Below, piece by piece: positions 1 through 6,904 of a stretch of DNA of 8,557 nt. This stretch comes from Alphaproteobacteria bacterium (GTDB taxonomy: Bacteria; Pseudomonadota; Alphaproteobacteria; UBA3830). The notes under the pieces were generated by a model that saw nothing but the letters and a program-made list of their open reading frames with translations, was not told where the DNA came from and ran no database searches. Made by a program: the position numbers and the translations under genes. The number at the start of each line of letters is the position of its first letter. Within the stretch, counting starts at the first letter, position 1. Where the stretch lies: assembly GCA_025998595.1 (NCBI GenBank), contig BNWE01000054.1, positions 1 through 8,557 on the forward strand. The letters run 5' to 3'.

Positions 1-123
1 CTTGTTGAAAATTTCTTCAGCAAGATAAAATGGTTCAGAAGAGTGTTTTCTAGGTTTTGTAAAACTTCGTCTTCATATATGTCCTTTTTATATATCGCAG
101 GAGCTCTTATATGGTTACGATAA
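1..123 (+). CDS. IS5-family transposase, C-terminal end (runs in from left edge)
   Basis: Frame 1 is open from the first base of the window to TAA at 121-123 and gives 40 residues. It begins LVENFFSKIKWFRRVFSR and ends GALIWLR. This matches the C-terminal signature of IS5-family (IS427-like, DDE_Tnp_1) transposases: the Glu of 'VEN.F' is the third catalytic acid, followed by the spaced K and RR residues, then a hydrophobic helix ending close to the element's right end. The rest of the gene lies outside the window, so whether the copy is intact cannot be judged. Only 9 bp separate its stop from the open frame of an unrelated transposase fragment, so one element probably landed in or beside the other. 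Identification rests on remembered family motifs. Confidence 0.72.
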   Translation, partial: LVENFFSKIKWFRRVFSRFCKTSSSYMSFLYIAGALIWLR

Positions 124-132
124 TTTCTCTAA

Positions 133-303
133 CAGGACCTAATAGAGGGAGCTGGCCATAAAGTAATTTTCCTACCGCCATATTCGCCGGATTTAAACCA
201 TATTGAACACTTCTGGGATTGGTTGAAAAACAAAATTAGAGACATTGCTCATCAATTCGAGATCTTGGAACTTGCCATAATGGCCGCAGTAAACGCAAAG
301 TAA
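133..303 (+). pseudogene. IS630-family transposase, C-terminal remnant
   Basis: The frame is open from a stop at 130-132 to TAA at 301-303, 56 codons. It contains EGAGHKVIFLPPYSPDLNHI followed by EHFWDWLKNK, the hallmark C-terminal block of IS630/Tc1-mariner DDE transposases. The Glu in 'NHIEHFW' is the third catalytic acid. The N-terminal HTH and the first two catalytic aspartates are missing upstream, where an IS5-type transposase end sits instead, so this is a 5'-truncated remnant that cannot encode an active enzyme. The stop codon lies 10 bp before the left inverted repeat of a TA-flanked element, which may be related to it. No start codon or ribosome binding site is apparent. Confidence 0.8.
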
Positions 304-313
304 AAATGGTTTA

Positions 314-489
314 CCACCCCCTGAGTTTTTGGCAGCGCAAAAATATAGGATGTTTTTAGAAAAACAGGTCAATTATTTGGTTGCCTATTCAAAAAATAAA
401 GTGTTTTTTTGTACAAAAAGGTATCGCAAAGTTGAATTTTTGCTACTTTTTTCGTCAAATAACCACGCTACAAAAAACTCCAGGGGTGG
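314..489. mobile_element. 176-bp TIR element with TA flanks (MITE-like, IS630/Tc1 style)
   Basis: Bases 314-337 and 466-489 are inverted copies of each other and match at 20 of 24 positions. The outer 7 bases (CCACCCC) and the block AGTTTTT are identical, and both arms end inward in AGCG. The dinucleotide TA directly borders each end (312-313 and 490-491), which is the target-site duplication made by IS630/Tc1-mariner transposases. The interior is AT-rich and encodes nothing convincing. This is the form of a miniature inverted-repeat element. The right arm could instead be the true right end of the adjacent IS630 remnant and the left arm a second, inverted end. The TIRs and TA flanks are seen directly; mobilisation by an IS630 enzyme is inference. 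Confidence 0.55.
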
Positions 490-531
490 TAAGCATCAAG
501 ATATATTTTTATTTTTTATGTTTTTTCTTAT

Positions 532-564
532 TTAGGGGGTAATTTCATGCGGAGTTAGGGGGTA
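532..564. repeat. Two direct repeats TTAGGGGGTA, possible IS21-type end
   Basis: The 10-mer TTAGGGGGTA occurs at 532-541 and again at 555-564, 23 bp apart, each followed by AT-rich bases. IS21-family elements characteristically carry several short G-run repeats near their tips, and the pattern here resembles that. No istA or istB sequence is present, so at most a decayed end remains. It could also be a chance or regulatory repeat. Confidence 0.3.
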
Positions 565-641
565 GAAATGTACAACATCTCGATGACATTATGCTACAGA
601 GAAATTTTGTTGAGAAATACCAAAAAAATGTACATATATGA

Positions 642-670
642 TTGCATATGGTGTAAATATAATGTATATA
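642..670 (+). promoter_or_regulatory. Weak candidate promoter region for the HEAT-OTU gene
   Basis: The stretch from about 571 to 765 has no gene. It is very AT-rich and is the only place for a promoter of the downstream gene. TTGCAT (642-647) and TATATA (665-670) are separated by 17 bp, and a perfect TATAAT sits at 658-663 but lacks a good -35 at the right distance. None of these is convincing alone, so the true start point is uncertain. Transcription from here would leave a leader of roughly 90 nt. Confidence 0.22.
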
Positions 671-765
671 TCTTAGTTAATGTGTATTAGGAAATTCGCT
701 TAAAATCAACAAATTTTTTTGCGAAGTGTGTGTATAGTGTACTTATAATTACGGAGTTTTTTGAC

Positions 766-3537
766 ATGAAGAAAAAAGCATTGGTTGCTTCGGCTGCATT
801 GTTTGCGGCTGTTGATTTCACGTCCGCTATGAAGCTGGAGTCATACAACGTCTCGAATGGGATGAGCGGAATGGGGCGGGATATCGTTCTAAGGTTAATG
901 AATATTGCTGGAAATGACTCGGAAAAAATTAGAAATTTGACATTCAGTAAGCTCCATTATCAATGGAAAAAACATTTTTATTTTTTAGATGGACGTAAAA
1001 AGTTACAGAAAGTTCCTGGGATGGAAAATCGGCCTTTTACGCAAGCGGAATTTAATACAGGAGCCGCTGCAGCATTTAGAGCTGTTAATGCTTTTTTGGA
1101 AGCAAGAGCGCAGGCTGTGCTAGGAATTGTTCCGCCACAACCTACAAATTACGGCATAGCAAAAATAGCACTGGAAAATGCGTTGTTAGCAATGTCGCAA
1201 CGAAAAGCGCCATTTGTGCAAGCGCCAGCTGCGATGGCAATAGCGGCTTTAGTACTACAAGCAAAGGAAGATGATCCTAACGTGGTAGCGCTAGAAACGC
1301 CTGATGGCCGCCTGACTGTGTCCACATCTTCTATTGTGCTAGAGGCGCTAATAAATAGTGTATGGCGAAATGCATCAAATGTGGAACGTGTGATACGAAA
1401 GCAAGGACTGGCGCCTTTTCTTGTTAATAAGCTAATTCATGAGCTTGGCAATAAGAGTACGCGCGCTGGAGCTGCAGATGAGTTAGATAACGTGCTACAA
1501 GAAAAATTCACTCCCTGGACACTAATAAATTATGTTAATGTATCCAATCTAACGAATCTTCTTAATGCATCAGCTTATGTTTGGCTTAACGATCTAGATG
1601 ATGAATACGGCAAGTCTTACCAAGTGTGCAATAATGCTTTAAAGCTTTTAAATACTATGGTGCGCAAAAATCCAAAAATAGCAACAAGAAATCTTCTTAA
1701 TGCGCTGCCTAATTTGTTTAGTGATGGTGGCGATGGCGTGAGCGATGGAGCTCTAAAGCTTTTAGGCCGCATAGTGAAAAAGAATCCTGATTTTATTACA
1801 GACGATTTTGTTAAAACACTAATTCTCCAACTCGGCGATTATAATGGCAACTATTCAGACAAGAGCGGTTATGCTGCATTAGTTTTAGGAAGCACAGCAA
1901 TAGCGAATGGTAATTTTGCCAAGCGGATTTTTGATGCGCTATTTTCCATGATTATTAGGTATGAGAAACCCCACTTTTTTACCATAATGGCTGTGCGGGA
2001 CATGGTAAACGCGAATAAAGATTTTGCTACAGATGGACTCTTTGAAGCCCTGTTTCTCCTACTTAGTCATGATGATGTATATATGAGATTGCGTGCCGTA
2101 GATGCTTTAGATGAAATGGTGCAAGCGAATCCTAAATTCGCCACAGAAGCTCTTGCCGACAAGCTAATATATATGTCACTAAATGATTTTGATGAAGATA
2201 TAGATATAGTTGCCATATATGCTTTAGGGAGTGTGCTAAAAGCCGCGCCTAATTTTGATACGAAGAACGTTATTAGTACGCTAACACATTTGGCGGATGA
2301 TGATTCGAATGATGATGTGCGTCTTGTCGCTATGTTGGCTTTGCAAGATAAGGGAAATATAGCAAAATTTATTGATGAGTTAATTCAAGTGTCGCTAAAT
2401 ACTTCCGCTGATGAGAATGATCGCATTCGTGCTGTATATACTTTAGGAAGTGTCATAAGAAGAGCTGACAAAATTGTTGACACGAAGACTCTTGTCGATA
2501 CGCTAATTGATCTGTCGCAAAGCAACTCTAAGATGCGCAAAACGGCTGTTTTTATGTTAACTCATCTGGCGAAAGACAACCTTGTTGATAGAAAGAGAGT
2601 TGTTGACCTATTGATTCGTATTTCGAATGATCTCAATGCCAATGTACGCGAGACAGCTGTATATGAGTTAACTTGTTTGTTAGAAAATGAGTCGGAGTCA
2701 GATGCCGATGGGGTGGAGGCAGTTGATGAAACTTCTAATATTATTGATGCGCTAGTGTATTTGTTAAAAAATAATTCTAATGCTGATGTATGTAAGAAAG
2801 CTGAGGAATTTTTGCGCAAAGGCAATTTTTATGCCCCTCTTTTCTATGATCTTGAATCGATATTGGGACTACGCGATTATGCCGCAACAGGGCGTACTAT
2901 TCCTGTATTAGACACACAAAATCCCATAAACCTGGAAGAAGTTGACGTTCCTGGCATTGGAGATTGCGGCTATCATGCAATATATTATGGAATAGATCCT
3001 GATCATATGGGGGCACATGAATACGATCGTTCTCAGACAGGTGAACATAGAGCGCTTCTGCTAGGTAGAGTAAGAGCCGCTCTGAATGAACCACAATATG
3101 CGCAGCAAGTGCGGAAGCTGATTGCTCAAGAAATGACAGATCGTTTCGCCAGGGATGAAATAGGGGCGTTTTTTGCTACAACGACACTGAATCTGAATGC
3201 TCTTAGAGAACTAGGAGTCCATGGCAACTACGATGCTATTGAGGCCGCTATAGCTGAAGCTCCAGGAGTTGTTGAGGCATATGTTGATTTCCTCAACAAT
3301 CGACCAGATGTTGAGAATTGGTTGCAGATCGCTCCATTATTTGGTCAAGCGAGAGGAAACGTAGCCGACGCGATAGCTCTTGTGCATAACTTACATCTTG
3401 TTTTTGTTGAAGGAAGAGAGAATCAGGCAGCATTTGGAAGGATTCTTCATGAATCTCCGAATCCAGGTAGGCCAGTGTATGTAATACAAAGCTCAGATAT
3501 CCATTATCGTGCGGCGAAAATTAAGTCCTCTATTTAA
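766..3537 (+). CDS. Secreted HEAT-like repeat protein with C-terminal OTU-like cysteine protease domain
   Basis: 923 residues from ATG 766. This start is chosen over an in-frame GTG at 730 because GGAG (753-756) lies 9 nt upstream and because the protein then begins with a clean Sec signal peptide: MKKK, then the hydrophobic ALVASAALFAAV, then a cleavage site after TSA (residue 21). Residues about 25-260 are helical and not recognised. Residues about 270-690 hold HEAT/Armadillo-like units of about 39 residues, repeating a theme of hydrophobic helix, 'NP.FAT' and 'D.D..R..A..AL'. Residues about 722-915 resemble an OTU deubiquitinase: GIGDCGYHA with candidate nucleophile Cys734, and SSDIHYRAA near the end with candidate His913. 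The Asp usually three residues before Cys is replaced by Ile, and the third triad residue is not obvious. Export plus an OTU fold suggests an effector acting on host ubiquitin through HEAT-mediated binding. Family assignment is by motif; activity is inferred. Confidence 0.72.
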   Translation: MKKKALVASAALFAAVDFTSAMKLESYNVSNGMSGMGRDIVLRLMNIAGNDSEKIRNLTFSKLHYQWKKHFYFLDGRKKLQKVPGMENRPFTQAEFNTGAAAAFRAVNAFLEARAQAVLGIVPPQPTNYGIAKIALENALLAMSQRKAPFVQAPAAMAIAALVLQAKEDDPNVVALETPDGRLTVSTSSIVLEALINSVWRNASNVERVIRKQGLAPFLVNKLIHELGNKSTRAGAADELDNVLQEKFTPWTLINYVNVSNLTNLLNASAYVWLNDLDDEYGKSYQVCNNALKLLNTMVRKNPKIATRNLLNALPNLFSDGGDGVSDGALKLLGRIVKKNPDFITDDFVKTLILQLGDYNGNYSDKSGYAALVLGSTAIANGNFAKRIFDALFSMIIRYEKPHFFTIMAVRDMVNANKDFATDGLFEALFLLLSHDDVYMRLRAVDALDEMVQANPKFATEALADKLIYMSLNDFDEDIDIVAIYALGSVLKAAPNFDTKNVISTLTHLADDDSNDDVRLVAMLALQDKGNIAKFIDELIQVSLNTSADENDRIRAVYTLGSVIRRADKIVDTKTLVDTLIDLSQSNSKMRKTAVFMLTHLAKDNLVDRKRVVDLLIRISNDLNANVRETAVYELTCLLENESESDADGVEAVDETSNIIDALVYLLKNNSNADVCKKAEEFLRKGNFYAPLFYDLESILGLRDYAATGRTIPVLDTQNPINLEEVDVPGIGDCGYHAIYYGIDPDHMGAHEYDRSQTGEHRALLLGRVRAALNEPQYAQQVRKLIAQEMTDRFARDEIGAFFATTTLNLNALRELGVHGNYDAIEAAIAEAPGVVEAYVDFLNNRPDVENWLQIAPLFGQARGNVADAIALVHNLHLVFVEGRENQAAFGRILHESPNPGRPVYVIQSSDIHYRAAKIKSSI

Positions 3538-3574
3538 TTAGCTAAAAAACAAATTCAAGCAGAAATGGCGTACG

Positions 3575-3618
3575 TGTTATTCTCTAAAATGGTCGATCAG
3601 CTATTTTAGAGAATAACA
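3575..3618 (+). terminator. Perfect 16-bp hairpin downstream of the HEAT-OTU gene
   Basis: TGTTATTCTCTAAAAT (3575-3590) pairs perfectly with ATTTTAGAGAATAACA (3603-3618) around a 12-nt loop, starting 38 bp after the gene 1 stop. The position and length suit a transcription terminator, possibly bidirectional. The stem is AT-rich and there is no long U tract, so a protein-binding palindrome or a mobile-element end are alternatives. Confidence 0.5.
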
Positions 3619-3704
3619 GTTAATACAGTTGGATATCCGCCTTGTCCTTTAGGATGGGAGGACGTCAACTTCTTGACGCCATTAGCGTCCATCCGACTCG
3701 GCTC

Positions 3705-3733
3705 TTTACAACTGTGAATTGTGACATTATCAT
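3705..3733 (+). promoter_or_regulatory. Sigma70-type promoter for the LuxR-STAND gene
   Basis: TTTACA (3705-3710, 5 of 6 to consensus) and TATCAT (3728-3733, 5 of 6) are separated by exactly 17 bp. Transcription would start near 3740, leaving a leader of about 29 nt before the GTG at 3769. The promoter overlaps the putative TnpB remnant, so the gene may now be driven by mobile-element DNA. Confidence 0.5.
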
Positions 3734-3754
3734 CAATACCGTCCCGTTGGTTGT

Positions 3755-3759
3755 AAGGA
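3755..3759 (+). promoter_or_regulatory. Ribosome binding site supporting the GTG start at 3769
   Basis: AAGGA lies 9 nt before GTG 3769. It supports this start over the first in-frame ATG at 3841, which would cut into the HTH domain. Confidence 0.6.
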
Positions 3760-3768
3760 AAACGATCT

Positions 3769-6666
3769 GTGGAAAATGATGGAATAGAAAGTAGCGGCAA
3801 TTCTGAATCAATAGCTGGCATAGCATTTTCGCCTAAGGAGATGCTTGTTATACATGAACTTGTAGTGGGAGAATCCTATAAGGTAATTGCAGCAAAACTA
3901 TCGATGTCTGAGAGAAATGTGCAGTATCATGTGAAAAATATCATGAACAAGGTCAGATGCAATTCCAAATCGGCTCTAATGGCCTTTTTCAACGCCAATG
4001 GAATCTTTCCGGACGATGAGCTCTATGTTCAAAAATTATCCTCCGGTAGATATCTGCGAAAAATCGCTGCCTTTCTTTTGGGAGGAATTATCGTAGCGGT
4101 AGCATCGTTCTATGTCTACAATAAAAACAAGAGCGTTACAGTCATGGATCTACCGGAATTTCACGAGAATTTTCTAAAGCGTGTTAAGCTCCTATCCAAG
4201 ATAAATGAAATTTTAAAATCACAGAATGGAATACGAATGGTGGTCATCGCGGGTAGCGGAGGAGTTGGGAAAACCACATTGGGCAGAGAAGTTTTGAGTT
4301 CGTCGAAATGTTCGGTAAAGTGGGAAATAAATGCCGAAACAAGCGATAGTCTGTATAATTCGTTTTTTGATCTTGCCAGCCAATTAGCCATAGAAAATGA
4401 ATCCCAAAAAGAATTGGAAATCATCAAAGATATTATGGACGCCGAAGAAAAAAGAAAAAGACTTGTGAAGCTTACATCAACTCTTCTGAAAGAAGTGGGA
4501 AATTGGCGTCTGCTTTTTGATAATGTGGAATCGATGAAAGGCATAAATCAATATCTGCCTCACAATTCGGAGTATTGGGGGAACGGCAGCATAATAATTA
4601 CTACTCGCAACGAGAATATTCAAAATGTTAATTCCATAGATTCATCCTGGATTGTTAATGTCGGTCTTTTGGCGGATGAAGAACAGCAGAAATTATTTTG
4701 CGACATACTCTATAAATCCGAGTTCAAAGAATTGGACAAAAATCTACAGGCGAAAATCAGGAAATTTCTCCGGAACATTCCGAAAATGCCTCTAGATGTC
4801 TGCGCGGCCGCATACTATTTGAAAAACACTAAGATATCTCTGGATGACTACGAAAAAATCGTGGAAACCTCCTATAGAGATTTGAATGAAGCCCAGAAAA
4901 CTTTATTGGAAGAAAACGTCAACTACAGTAGAACCAGATACAGTATTATAAGCTCTGTGTTTGAAGAAATCCTGAAGGGAAATCCCAAATTCAAGTCACA
5001 GTTATTGTTCATGTGTTTGCTGGATTCTCAGGATATCCCTAAGAGTCTACTGAAAATTTTTAGCGATTCCATCTCCGCTGACAAGTTCATATATGACCTC
5101 AGAAAAAACTCTCTGATTTCAGATGCTACAGATGTTTTTTCCATACACAGAAGCAGTCAAAGAATAGGACTCGATTATATTCTCGGCATTCTCACCAGCG
5201 AAGAAAAAAAACAAATGTTGAAAGATCTGATTTCCATTCTAACTCCCTACGAAAAATTGGAAGCCATATCCTGCAATTCGGTGAAATTAATTCCGCATCT
5301 TGAGGCATTTCTAAATAAATTATCCTTCGTTGGAGCCCAGGATTTTTCTATTGAAAAAAACCAAATAGATTTACTGCTTACCGTTGGGAATATTCTCAGA
5401 TACAAAGCTTATAGAATTAAAGATTCTCTAGACTTTTTTCAAAAAGCTCTGGAGCTAAATAAAACATGCAAATATCTAGATCAGATGACTATTGCATTGG
5501 TCAATCTGAAAATAGGCGAAATCTATACCTTAATGAGCGAAAACAATCAGGCCATGTCATATCTGGAGAAAAGCCTGAATTCTCTGCAGGATCGCCCGAT
5601 GAATTTGGCTAGAGCTTATCGCCTCATTGGAATCATTCACATGAGAAACGATCATTTTGATGAAGCCAATAAATATTTCGTCCTTGCCAACGTGACGCTA
5701 ACCGCATCTACTGCTCCATCTGAGATAGTGGTTGCACCACTGGCGTTTCCTCATATCGAAACAGCTCAAACACCAAAGATAGCGCTCACACACGTTTCGG
5801 AAGATGGCGAGGCCGTAAATGCATGTGTCGCAGACGCCAGCGACACACTGGCTGACATGGCTTTTAACTATTTAATGAACGGCATTAATCGAAACGATGC
5901 ATCGAAATCGGTGGAAATAATGAAAAAAGCTATAGATGTGTTATTATCGGCAAAAGTCGATTCCAATTCCAAATCCTATGGAAAAATCCAAAGTAGATTA
6001 GCAGTTCACATGAGTAGATTAGCCGGCATATACAATGCGTTGGGAAAGTATGATCTCGCATTGAAAACAGCGCAGGAGGCGGAAGATATTATTCAGAAAT
6101 CGTTGGCAGCAAATAGCGATATTATCTATGCTCAGGGAATAATTGCGCGAGAAAGAGGGCTTTCTTATTTGCGATTAAATAAAGAAAAAGAAGCCTACAA
6201 TTATTTTATGGAAGCGAAAAAGATTTTTTCCCGAGCTAGCGTTGGAGATTACCTGTTTCGACTGAAGATGCATGAAGCGGAAGCGTTGGTTCGACTAAAT
6301 CGATTGGACGAAGCTTTTCAAGCCTGTGAAGCAATGTTTTCCACAAAAAATCGTGAACGTAACAATTACTGCGATTTGTTTTTCAATACTTGCTACTACC
6401 ATGCAGCTGTAATTAAGTATCGGCAAAATGATATCCATTCTGCAAGAGAATACTTCAAGAATTTTTTTGCGTCTATGCTGGCTCTTTGCAAAAATATTCT
6501 ATCAAAAGAAAAATACGACGAACTTCTCAGGCAAAACGCTTTCGAAAAAAATCCATCTGACATAAAAACCTGCTTTGAAAATAGTCTAAAAATCTTTGAG
6601 GCTATCTATTGGAAAGATTACGAATTCATCAAATACTACATCCAGCCTGCAGTTGGCTCCGTTTAA
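3769..6666 (+). CDS. Membrane-anchored LuxR-HTH / STAND ATPase / TPR regulator
   Basis: 965 residues from a GTG start with a good Shine-Dalgarno. Residues 20-75 form a LuxR/GerE HTH (FSPKE, then IAAKLSMSERNVQYHVKNI). Residues 99-117 are a hydrophobic membrane segment flanked by basic residues. Residues about 128-480 are a STAND (NB-ARC/NACHT-like) ATPase: Walker A AGSGGVGKTT (161-170, Lys168), Walker B LLFDN (Asp251), sensor SIIITTR (Arg280), and KMPLDV (339-344) at the GxP position with Lys in place of Gly. TPR-like helices fill about 535-645 and 740-905, separated by an odd GC-rich linker (645-695). STAND proteins of this kind are nucleotide-driven switches in which the repeats sense a ligand and the attached domain gives the output, here DNA binding. 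The domain order is the reverse of MalT, whose HTH is C-terminal. With one membrane pass, HTH and ATPase would sit on opposite sides of the membrane, so the segment may be a re-entrant hairpin or a buried helix. Target genes are unknown. Confidence 0.82.
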   Translation: MENDGIESSGNSESIAGIAFSPKEMLVIHELVVGESYKVIAAKLSMSERNVQYHVKNIMNKVRCNSKSALMAFFNANGIFPDDELYVQKLSSGRYLRKIAAFLLGGIIVAVASFYVYNKNKSVTVMDLPEFHENFLKRVKLLSKINEILKSQNGIRMVVIAGSGGVGKTTLGREVLSSSKCSVKWEINAETSDSLYNSFFDLASQLAIENESQKELEIIKDIMDAEEKRKRLVKLTSTLLKEVGNWRLLFDNVESMKGINQYLPHNSEYWGNGSIIITTRNENIQNVNSIDSSWIVNVGLLADEEQQKLFCDILYKSEFKELDKNLQAKIRKFLRNIPKMPLDVCAAAYYLKNTKISLDDYEKIVETSYRDLNEAQKTLLEENVNYSRTRYSIISSVFEEILKGNPKFKSQLLFMCLLDSQDIPKSLLKIFSDSISADKFIYDLRKNSLISDATDVFSIHRSSQRIGLDYILGILTSEEKKQMLKDLISILTPYEKLEAISCNSVKLIPHLEAFLNKLSFVGAQDFSIEKNQIDLLLTVGNILRYKAYRIKDSLDFFQKALELNKTCKYLDQMTIALVNLKIGEIYTLMSENNQAMSYLEKSLNSLQDRPMNLARAYRLIGIIHMRNDHFDEANKYFVLANVTLTASTAPSEIVVAPLAFPHIETAQTPKIALTHVSEDGEAVNACVADASDTLADMAFNYLMNGINRNDASKSVEIMKKAIDVLLSAKVDSNSKSYGKIQSRLAVHMSRLAGIYNALGKYDLALKTAQEAEDIIQKSLAANSDIIYAQGIIARERGLSYLRLNKEKEAYNYFMEAKKIFSRASVGDYLFRLKMHEAEALVRLNRLDEAFQACEAMFSTKNRERNNYCDLFFNTCYYHAAVIKYRQNDIHSAREYFKNFFASMLALCKNILSKEKYDELLRQNAFEKNPSDIKTCFENSLKIFEAIYWKDYEFIKYYIQPAVGSV
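5701..5856 (+). repeat. GC-rich, hairpin-containing in-frame segment within the TPR region
   Basis: Counting by hand, 83 of 156 bases are G or C (53%), against 30% in 5341-5400 and 37% in 5881-5940 of the same gene. The segment contains two perfect inverted repeats: AGTGGT/ACCACT (5727-5732 and 5736-5741) and TGTGTCGC/GCGACACA (5824-5831 and 5840-5847). It encodes an Ala/Thr/Val/Pro-rich stretch (about residues 645-696) unlike the Lys/Glu/Leu-rich TPR helices on both sides. It looks like an in-frame insert, comparable in form to the palindromic elements known inside Rickettsia genes. A natural linker between two TPR blocks is the alternative. Confidence 0.45.
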
Positions 6667-6790
6667 TGTTTGGTCCCGTCACATCATAATATAGAAAGTT
6701 TCTAGGCAAACATAGCGGAAAAGTTTTACAATGCAGCCAAGGTTTCCATCAAAAGACAAAAGGCGGCTTCGACGGTGCATTTGGCGTCTC

Positions 6791-6811
6791 CTGCGTTTTT
6801 GACGCAGTTTT
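6791..6811 (+). terminator. Candidate intrinsic terminator after the LuxR-STAND gene
   Basis: CTGCGT (6791-6796) pairs perfectly with ACGCAG (6802-6807) around a 5-nt loop and is followed by TTTT. It lies about 125 bp past the gene 2 stop. The short stem and short T run make it plausible but not strong. Confidence 0.4.
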
Positions 6812-6872
6812 GGTTTGTCGAATCATGCGCCCTAGATAATGCCTAGTATTTTAGCTGTTTTGCTCTATCGTT

Positions 6873-6887
6873 GTCGCATGCTGCGAC
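6873..6887. repeat. Short perfect hairpin GTCGCA-TGC-TGCGAC
   Basis: A 6-bp perfect stem with a 3-nt loop lies in the 477-bp gap between genes 2 and 3. Together with the hairpin at 6791-6807 it makes the first half of this gap (6667-6900) look like a decayed palindromic repeat. No coding sequence is supported there: a 23-codon frame at 6731 has no ribosome binding site. Confidence 0.4.
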
Positions 6888-6904
6888 GTCTTCTAGGTAA
6901 AATT

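Larger units (their letters stand above)
3620..3765 (-). pseudogene. Possible IS200/IS605 right-end / TnpB C-terminal remnant
   Basis: Read on the minus strand, this segment contains GTTGACGTCCTCCCATCC followed by TAAAGGAC and a G-rich run. That pattern (GACGTCCTCCC, short C-rich stem, TAAA loop, G-rich stem) is typical of the 3' end of tnpB and the right end of IS200/IS605 elements, where it is also the 3' part of the guide RNA. The overlapping minus-strand frame reads SCKEPSRMDANGVKKLTSS, which is compatible with a degenerate TnpB tail. No RuvC-like or zinc-finger part of TnpB remains, since gene 2 begins at 3769. Identification rests on remembered sequence patterns and is tentative. Confidence 0.35.

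Noticed and set aside
329..535. 68-codon plus-strand frame
   Set aside because: It starts inside one inverted repeat of the TIR element and runs through the other, is low in complexity (Phe, Lys, Leu from A/T runs), and has no ribosome binding site.
730..765. In-frame GTG 12 codons upstream of the HEAT-OTU start
   Set aside because: It would put a non-basic extension before the signal peptide and has no Shine-Dalgarno, whereas ATG 766 has GGAG at good spacing.
2562..3094. Two minus-strand frames (2562-2825 and 2897-3094)
   Set aside because: Both lie inside the HEAT-OTU gene and show no recognisable motif; they are shadows of its codon pattern.
4161..4544. 127-codon minus-strand frame inside the STAND ATPase
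   Set aside because: It is antisense to the Walker A to Walker B region of gene 2, and its Ser/Phe-rich product reflects the complement of that coding sequence.
6731..6802. 23-codon Arg-rich frame starting MQPRF
   Set aside because: No ribosome binding site, an arginine-rich product without a motif, and its stop lies inside the hairpin at 6791-6807.
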